A stretch of 64,000 nt of DNA, from assembly GCA_035575925.1 (NCBI GenBank), contig DATLXK010000052.1, positions 1 to 64,000 on the forward strand, given 5' to 3'. This document shows positions 58,574 through 64,000 of the stretch, in pieces. Source of the DNA: DASWTL01 sp035575925 (GTDB taxonomy: Bacteria > Bacteroidota > Bacteroidia > Sphingobacteriales > Sphingobacteriaceae). How positions within the stretch are numbered: the stretch's first letter is position 1; every line of letters starts with the position of its first letter. Under the pieces are notes generated by a model, which saw only the letters and a list, made by a program, of their open reading frames with translations, was not told where the DNA came from and searched no databases. The position numbers and the translations under genes are program-made.

Positions 58574-58598
58574 TACTTCGTACTTGATACTCCATACT
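58562..58598 (+). repeat. Right repeat flanking the four-helix-bundle gene
   Basis: It contains TTAATACTTGATACTTCG and TACTTGATACTCC. It overlaps the FHB stop region and reaches the metF ATG at 58602, so metF's ribosome-binding area consists of this repeat. Confidence 0.6.
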
Positions 58599-58601
58599 TA
58601 A

Positions 58602-59555
58602 ATGAAAATCACCGAACACATACAAAACGCTAAAGGTAAAACACTTTTTTCTTTTGAACTTCTTCCGCCGGTTAAAGGGCAGCGCATAGAGAATATTTAT
58701 GATGCTATAGATCCGTTAATGGAATTTAAGCCTCCTTTTATTGATGTTACTTATCACAGGGAGGATTACATATATAAACAGCATTCCAATGGTCTGCTGG
58801 AACAGGTTTCTTATCGTAAACGTCCCGGTACAGTAGCTATTTGTGCAGCCATTATAAACCGGTATAAAGTAGATGCTGTGCCGCATTTAATATGTGGCGG
58901 CTTTACAAAAGAGGAAACGGAAAATGCATTGATAGACCTGCAATTTCTTGGAATTGATAATGTGCTGGTGTTACGCGGAGACGCCCGAAAAGGTGATTCC
59001 GGTTTTATACCAACCCCGGGCGGACATGCATTTGCCACTGATTTGTTAGAGCAGGTAGTTAATTTAAATAATGGAAAGTATTTGCATGAACATACCGAAG
59101 CTCATAAGTCGGATTTTTGCATTGGAGTTGCTGCCTACCCCGAAAAACACTTTGAGGCGCCTAACCTGAAAACAGATTTCGATTATCTGAAGATGAAAAT
59201 CGATATGGGAGCAGATTTCATTGTCACTCAAATGTTTTTTGATAATCAGAAATATTTTGATTTTGTAAACTCTTGTCGCGAGAATGGAATAAATGTTCCA
59301 ATTATTCCGGGATTAAAGCCTATTACATCATCTAAACAATTGATTAGCCTGCCTAAAATATTTCATTTAGATCTTCCTGAAGATTTAACTAATGCTATAT
59401 CAAGCTGTTCGTCAGAAAAAGATGTTAAAGAAGTGGGAATTGAGTTTATGATTGAACAGTGTAAGGAGCTAATGAAATTTGGTGCCCCGGTATTACATTT
59501 TTATACCATGAGTAACCCTGGTCCAACCAAAAGAATTGCAGAAGCCATATTTTAA
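58602..59555 (+). CDS. metF: 5,10-Methylenetetrahydrofolate reductase
   Basis: The protein has 317 residues. KTLFSFELLPPVKG near 13-26, VDAVPHLICGGFTKEETENAL near 92-112, LGIDNVLVLRGDARKGD near 117-133 (FAD/folate site), and GADFIVTQMFFDNQKYFDFV near 205-224 are diagnostic. It reduces methylene-THF to methyl-THF, the methyl donor for MetH, which lies upstream in the same orientation. The two genes are split by the four-helix-bundle gene. The stop overlaps the convergent bshA by four bases. Confidence 0.95.
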   Translation: MKITEHIQNAKGKTLFSFELLPPVKGQRIENIYDAIDPLMEFKPPFIDVTYHREDYIYKQHSNGLLEQVSYRKRPGTVAICAAIINRYKVDAVPHLICGGFTKEETENALIDLQFLGIDNVLVLRGDARKGDSGFIPTPGGHAFATDLLEQVVNLNNGKYLHEHTEAHKSDFCIGVAAYPEKHFEAPNLKTDFDYLKMKIDMGADFIVTQMFFDNQKYFDFVNSCRENGINVPIIPGLKPITSSKQLISLPKIFHLDLPEDLTNAISSCSSEKDVKEVGIEFMIEQCKELMKFGAPVLHFYTMSNPGPTKRIAEAIF

Positions 59556-60703
59556 TTTAAAGTATTGACTTTTGAAGCTGAATTAACCATGACTTCTTTA
59601 TAAAACTCTTCATAAACAGGCAATATAAGGCTTAGATCGAATTCTTTCGCTCTTTTTAAAGCATTTTCTTTAAATAACTCAAGGCGGTTATCATCTTCCA
59701 GGATTTCGATAGCATGATTTGCCATGGTATTAATATCACCTACTTCATCCATAAAACCTGTTGAGCCATTAACATTTAACTCAGGTAGGCCCCCCGCGTT
59801 TGAAGTAATAACCGGAACTTTACATGCCATTGCTTCCAGAGCTGCCAGGCCAAAACTTTCAGACTCAGAAGGCATAATAAACAGATCTGAGACAGAAAGT
59901 ATTTCCTCAATAGCATCCTGTTTTCCTAAAAACCTCACATTTTCGCAAATTTTTAACTCCCGGCAAAGCTGCTCGCAATATACACGGTCAGGGCCATCTC
60001 CTACCATCAGCAATTTTGAAGGGACTTTTTCCTGTATTTTTTGAAAAATAAGGATCACATCCTGCGTACGTTTAACTTTTCTGAAATTCGAAGTATGGAT
60101 AACAATCCGTTCCTTATTCGGAGCGATAGCGCGCTTAAAATGGTCCTTAGCCTTCAGGTTAAACCGTTTCATATCCACAAAATTGGGTATAACCCGGATC
60201 TCTTTTTTAATATCAAAATGTTTGAATGTATCATCTTTCAAATCCTGGGAAACCGCAGTAACCCCGTCAGACTGGTTAATTGAAAATGTCACAACGGGCT
60301 TATAGGTGGGATCTTTACCCACAAGGGTAATATCAGTTCCATGCAGGGTAGTAACAACAGGTATATGAATGCCATACGTGGATAATATTTGTTTTGCCAT
60401 AAAAGCCGCCGACGCATGCGGAATAGCATAATGCACATGCAACACCTCGAGGTTTTCAAACCTAACCACATCAACCAATTTACTTGCTAAAGCCGATTCA
60501 TACGGAGCATAATCGAAAAGCGGGTAATCCCGAACTGAAACTTCGTGATAAAATAGATTTTCTGAAAAAAAATCCAGCCGGGCAGGCTGGCTATAGGTAA
60601 TGAAGTGTACCTGGTGGCCATTATCAGCCAATGCTTTTCCAAGCTCTGTAGCTAAAACGCCGCTTCCGCCAAAAGTTGGATAACACACAATACCTATCTT
60701 CAT
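59552..60703 (-). CDS. bshA: N-acetyl-alpha-D-glucosaminyl L-malate synthase
   Basis: I choose ATG 60703 (MKIGIVCYPTFGGSGVLATELG, 383 residues). GSGVLATELGKALADNGHQVHFITY near 13-37, VLHVHYAIPHASAAFMAKQIL near 91-111, THLHGTDITLVGKD-like TLHGTDITLVGKDPTYKPVV near 122-141, and the GT4 donor block MPSESESFGLAALEAMACKVPVI near 285-307 fit BshA. It catalyses the first step of bacillithiol synthesis, joining GlcNAc to malate. Bacillithiol is known in Bacteroidota. No bshB/C is adjacent. Confidence 0.92.
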   Translation of the reverse strand: MKIGIVCYPTFGGSGVLATELGKALADNGHQVHFITYSQPARLDFFSENLFYHEVSVRDYPLFDYAPYESALASKLVDVVRFENLEVLHVHYAIPHASAAFMAKQILSTYGIHIPVVTTLHGTDITLVGKDPTYKPVVTFSINQSDGVTAVSQDLKDDTFKHFDIKKEIRVIPNFVDMKRFNLKAKDHFKRAIAPNKERIVIHTSNFRKVKRTQDVILIFQKIQEKVPSKLLMVGDGPDRVYCEQLCRELKICENVRFLGKQDAIEEILSVSDLFIMPSESESFGLAALEAMACKVPVITSNAGGLPELNVNGSTGFMDEVGDINTMANHAIEILEDDNRLELFKENALKRAKEFDLSLILPVYEEFYKEVMVNSASKVNTLN

Positions 60704-60794
60704 ATACACAAATTAAATGTTAATCTGCGGGATTTTTGTTTGCAAACCGTCAATTTAGATACGGTTGATTACAGCAGATTTATACCATAACGGG

Positions 60795-62645
60795 CTATTT
60801 TTTTATTTTCTGTATAGCTTCATAAACCACATCCTGAATACGCGGACGAATACGCAGTGACAATAATTTAGCATCAACTGAAGGGTGAACACGATTCGAT
60901 AAAAAGATATAAACCAGGTTATATTTAGGATCTACCCATACACACGTTCCGGTATACCCGGTGTGCCCATACGTTTGGGATGAAGCCAGTTTAGAAGGAT
61001 AATTACTACCGTTTTCCGGATCCCAGCGATCAAAACCCAGACCACGACGGTTTACATCAGATTGACGTTTGGTGAACATATCTACCGTTTTTGATTTGAA
61101 ATATTCCACACCGCCATAGGTACCGCGGTTTAATATCATCTGATACAAAATTGCCAGGTCATTGGCACTGGCAAATAATCCGGCATGGCCGGATACACCA
61201 TTTACCATGGCTGCGCCCGGGTCATGAACATATCCATGCAGCAGTGTTTTACGAAAAGAAGTATCCTGTTCGGTCGGCACTATTCTTTCCTTACCAAAAC
61301 GATAACGGGGATTAAACCCGGCAGTATACATTCCAAGCGGCCTGTAAAATTCATCCGTTACATACTTATTAAGCGGCTTGCCGGATTGCCTTTCAACAAT
61401 CTCTTTCATAAAATACATGCTAAGATCACTGTAAACATACTTGCCACGGGTTGTAACAGGTGCATTGAGCATCTGCGGCCACATCACATCTTCAAAGTAA
61501 TTTTTCTTGAGAAAATAGTCGTCCGCCACTTTCACTGGAAATGCGTTAGAAGAATCACGTCTGTAGTCGGCAACAGTGACTTTAGTGTAGAATGGAATAA
61601 AAGGTACAAAGCCTGCCTGATGAAGCATTACTTCACGCACTGCAATATTATTGCTCCCCGTTTTCCTGGCTTTGGGAATATATGCGCCCACATTGGTATC
61701 CAGTTTCAATTTTTGCTGTTCATATAACCTCATAACGGCCATGGTAGTTGCAGATATTTTTGTAACAGAGGCCAGATCATATATATCCCCGATCCGCGTA
61801 GGCTGACCGCCATAAGTATGCGCTCCATATGCTTTATTGAAAATCACATTTCCATCTTTAACCACCATAACTACTGCGCTGGGAGTGGCTCTTTCACGTA
61901 TAGCTTCAGCAACTATTAAATCAATTTCTTCGAGGTCTGCTGATTTGATTCCAACTTCTTCAGGTACAGTATACTTTAACCGGATCTTCTTTGTTACAAA
62001 ACCATCGCCCAGGCGAAACTTTGGGCTAATATTTTGACCTAGTTTCCCCTTTGCCTCAACTCCGCCAAAAATAAGCTGAGCCGCATAACCAGCAGTTACA
62101 GCATCGTAATCCGGGCTCCATATTATTGGGGCACTAATTGCATCCAGCTTTTTAAGTGCAGTAAAATTGCCAAAGCCGGCTAAAATAATTTCTTTATTGG
62201 CTTGGTTATCAAGTATAAAACGAAGCGTTTCCGGATCATTCAAAGATTGTTCAGTAACCTGTATCACGACTGTATTATAAAACTTAAGATCATCTATCAG
62301 GTCGTCCATGCTTAATGATCCTGATTTATATGATGTAGAAGAAAAACTCTTTACGGGAGCATATTTATTTAGCAGGCTATCAAATACAACTGAATATGCT
62401 GAACCCATACTTACCGTGGCAATTTTACGATCAGTTAAAACTTTCAGCGGAATGATACCCGATTGATTGTTTAATAATACAATTGACCGGTTCATATGCT
62501 GTTGTTCCTTTAAAACCATCTTAATATCGGATTTCCGGTAATTTTGAACAAATGCACAAAATATTAACAGAGCACCAATCCCTGCCAAAATCAGAAATGA
62601 AATAATTATTTTTTTGTTAACTGAATTTATAGTTGCTATGGGCAT
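60795..62645 (-). CDS. Membrane-anchored beta-lactamase-family serine hydrolase with a GH3 C-terminal-like domain
   Basis: The protein has 616 residues. A transmembrane helix (about 12-32) comes first. Residues about 45-215 resemble the GH3 C-terminal domain (MNRSIVLLNNQSGIIPLKVL; AGYAAQLIFGGVEAKGKLGQNISP). Then comes a class C beta-lactamase-like domain with SVTK (SxxK nucleophile) near residue 292, YSDL near 405 and HTGYTG near 559. The longer GH3-beta-lactamase fusions of Bacteroidota also have the GH3 barrel, which is missing here. It is probably an envelope esterase/peptidase on cell-wall material. It is divergent from mutL. Confidence 0.82.
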   Translation of the reverse strand: MPIATINSVNKKIIISFLILAGIGALLIFCAFVQNYRKSDIKMVLKEQQHMNRSIVLLNNQSGIIPLKVLTDRKIATVSMGSAYSVVFDSLLNKYAPVKSFSSTSYKSGSLSMDDLIDDLKFYNTVVIQVTEQSLNDPETLRFILDNQANKEIILAGFGNFTALKKLDAISAPIIWSPDYDAVTAGYAAQLIFGGVEAKGKLGQNISPKFRLGDGFVTKKIRLKYTVPEEVGIKSADLEEIDLIVAEAIRERATPSAVVMVVKDGNVIFNKAYGAHTYGGQPTRIGDIYDLASVTKISATTMAVMRLYEQQKLKLDTNVGAYIPKARKTGSNNIAVREVMLHQAGFVPFIPFYTKVTVADYRRDSSNAFPVKVADDYFLKKNYFEDVMWPQMLNAPVTTRGKYVYSDLSMYFMKEIVERQSGKPLNKYVTDEFYRPLGMYTAGFNPRYRFGKERIVPTEQDTSFRKTLLHGYVHDPGAAMVNGVSGHAGLFASANDLAILYQMILNRGTYGGVEYFKSKTVDMFTKRQSDVNRRGLGFDRWDPENGSNYPSKLASSQTYGHTGYTGTCVWVDPKYNLVYIFLSNRVHPSVDAKLLSLRIRPRIQDVVYEAIQKIKK

Positions 62646-62790
62646 GTCTGTTTCTTGAAATTGTAACGGCTAAGTTAACGCTATTAATATAGAGATAATC
62701 TATTGAAAGAGGGAAAATTTGGATTGCAATAAACATATTATATAGTTTCACCTATAAAAACTAAACGAACTCCATCCGACAAAAAATAGC

Positions 62791-62798
62791 TAATTTTG
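62791..62798 (+). promoter_or_regulatory. -7 box just upstream of mutL
   Basis: TAATTTTG is a full TAnnTTTG match, ending 8 bases before the mutL ATG. No clear TTG is found 17-23 bases upstream. If used, mutL mRNA would have almost no leader. Confidence 0.4.
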
Positions 62799-62806
62799 CA
62801 GTAGTT

Positions 62807-64000
62807 ATGCCCGATATTATACAGCTTTTACCCGATTCCGTTGCTAACCAGATTGCTGCAGGGGAGGTGGTACAAAGACCGGCATCAGCTGTTAAAGAAC
62901 TTGTTGAAAATGCTATTGATTCTGGTGCTGATAAAATACAACTTATAATAAAAGATGCAGGAAAGTCATTAATCCAGGTGATAGACAATGGCTGTGGTAT
63001 GAGTATAACCGATGCACGTATGTGCTTTGAACGGCATGCTACTTCCAAAATCAGGAAGGCTGAAGATCTGTTTGCCATCCGGACCATGGGTTTCAGGGGT
63101 GAAGCAATGGCCTCCATTGCTGCTATTTCCCAGACAGAGCTTCGATCTAAACGCCATGAGGATGAACTGGGCACTTACATCCATATTGAAGGTTCTGAAG
63201 TTATCAATCAGGAACCTGTTTCTTGTCCTTCGGGCACAAGTTTCAGCATAAAAAACCTGTTTTATAATACACCCGCCAGAAGAAACTTTTTAAAAGGCAA
63301 TTCTGTAGAAATGCGGCATATTATTGATGAATTTCAGCGCGTTGCCCTGGCTAACCCGCAAATATTTTTCACACTGCACCACGATGGAAGCGAAGTTTTT
63401 CATCTTCCTCAAAGCAGTTTAAAACAACGGTTAGTTCATTTATTTGGTAATGCTTATAATCAAAAGCTGGTTCCTTTAGAAGAAGAAACCAGTATCATTC
63501 AGCTAAAAGGATATATCGGAAAACCTGAATTTGCAAAAAAAACACGCGGCGAGCAATTCTTTTTTGTGAATAACCGCTTTATAAAAGATCCGTACCTCAA
63601 CCATGCTGTTCTTACAGCTTATCAGGACCTGCTTGCGGATGGTAACTATCCATTGTATGTGCTTTTTATTGATATTGATCCTTCACGAATTGATATTAAC
63701 GTACATCCAACAAAAACAGAGATAAAGTATCAGGATGAAAAATCTATATATGCCATTATCCGTTCTGCAGTAAAAAGGGCACTGGGCAGGTATAACATTA
63801 CTCCTACTCTGGATTTTAATCAGGAAACAGGTTTCAGTAATATGATCACGCAAAAAGCGCATGAAGATATTGTGCAGCCCAGCATACGGTTTAATGCTGA
63901 TTTTAACCCTTTTCAGACAACCGAAGGAAAAACCGGGAAAGAGCTTCCTTTTTTGCGAAATATAGGCGAGCGACAACAAGAAACAGTGAAAAACTGGGGA
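62807..64000 (+). CDS. mutL: DNA mismatch repair protein MutL, N-terminal part (cut by window edge)
   Basis: ATG 62807 opens a frame of 398 codons that is still open at the right edge. The GHKL ATPase motifs are all present: NQIAAGEVVQRPASAVKELVENAIDSG near 14-40, IQVIDNGCGM near 57-66, RHATSKI near 76-82, TMGFRGEAMASIAAI near 92-106, and a middle SIKNLFYNTPARRNFLKG. The C-terminal dimerisation domain is off the window. It coordinates mismatch repair after MutS binding. It is divergent from the beta-lactamase-like gene, and no MutS is seen. Confidence 0.95.
   Translation, partial: MPDIIQLLPDSVANQIAAGEVVQRPASAVKELVENAIDSGADKIQLIIKDAGKSLIQVIDNGCGMSITDARMCFERHATSKIRKAEDLFAIRTMGFRGEAMASIAAISQTELRSKRHEDELGTYIHIEGSEVINQEPVSCPSGTSFSIKNLFYNTPARRNFLKGNSVEMRHIIDEFQRVALANPQIFFTLHHDGSEVFHLPQSSLKQRLVHLFGNAYNQKLVPLEEETSIIQLKGYIGKPEFAKKTRGEQFFFVNNRFIKDPYLNHAVLTAYQDLLADGNYPLYVLFIDIDPSRIDINVHPTKTEIKYQDEKSIYAIIRSAVKRALGRYNITPTLDFNQETGFSNMITQKAHEDIVQPSIRFNADFNPFQTTEGKTGKELPFLRNIGERQQETVKNWG

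Noticed and set aside
54336..58601. CRISPR array in the AAGTA/TACTT repeats
   Set aside because: The units are short, irregular and without spacers of constant length, and there are no cas genes in the window.
50863..64000. Prophage or conjugative element
   Set aside because: No integrase, structural, replication or transfer genes are present; all genes are cellular housekeeping or envelope functions.

Overview
The window looks like a chromosomal segment of a Bacteroidota bacterium, most likely Sphingobacteriales/Sphingobacteriaceae (Pedobacter- or Mucilaginibacter-like). Support comes from the AT-rich composition, Bacteroidota-type promoters (TTG ... TAnnTTTG), and family-typical genes: YfhO, DUF4834, DUF4159, a TonB/ExbB/ExbD/ExbD cluster, BshA, a choice-of-anchor-L OmpA protein, and a complex I operon with a very short NuoG. 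Assignments rest on recognition of motifs and family features by eye; no database search was run.

Layout. 1-5.7 kb is accessory: the end of an IS3-type element abutting an erythromycin-esterase-like gene remnant, four surface-glycan genes (methyltransferase, acetyltransferase, two glycosyltransferases), and a REP/RAYT locus in which a Y1-type transposase gene lies between inverted hairpins, next to a decayed second copy. 5.7-13.2 kb is housekeeping on the minus strand (YfhO, DUF4834, YwbE, BCCP-like, DUF4159, RsmE, CNNM/CorC, pyrophosphatase, DedA). 13.3-26.4 kb is the full 14-gene nuoA-N operon for NADH:quinone oxidoreductase, interrupted twice by dispersed repeat hairpins. 26.5-32.3 kb is an envelope energy-transduction cluster (ExbB, two ExbD, TonB, a small membrane protein, a PstS-like lipoprotein, a TPR protein). 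32.6-35.2 kb carries SUI1, an OmpA-like protein and a lipid kinase.

35.3-43.7 kb holds metK behind a SAM-II riboswitch, a NUDIX hydrolase, PlsC, a LytS/LytTR-type two-component pair, an unlisted 59-residue membrane peptide, glutaminyl cyclase, YraN and DnaG. 44.1-48.3 kb has a DUF4838 protein, tRNA-Glu, a single-domain response regulator and initiator tRNA-Met, beside which a 346-bp unit with a GIY-YIG gene has duplicated the 3' part of the tRNA. 48.3-64 kb has era, der, a small lipoprotein, a C-terminal processing protease, murQ, a methionine/one-carbon block (SAM-I riboswitch, metH, a four-helix-bundle gene, metF), bshA, a membrane-anchored beta-lactamase-like hydrolase and the 5' part of mutL.

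How parts work together. metK (SAM synthesis) and metH-metF (methionine regeneration) appear to be under two different SAM-sensing riboswitch classes. The nuo operon seems to start from its own promoter directly behind a terminator. A perfect 13-bp inverted repeat at 48256-48294 provides matching promoter elements in both directions, for initiator tRNA and era. The most unusual features are the tRNA/GIY-YIG duplication, the REP/RAYT locus with covarying hairpins, the repeat-derived in-frame insert in MetH, and the bidirectional palindromic promoter.
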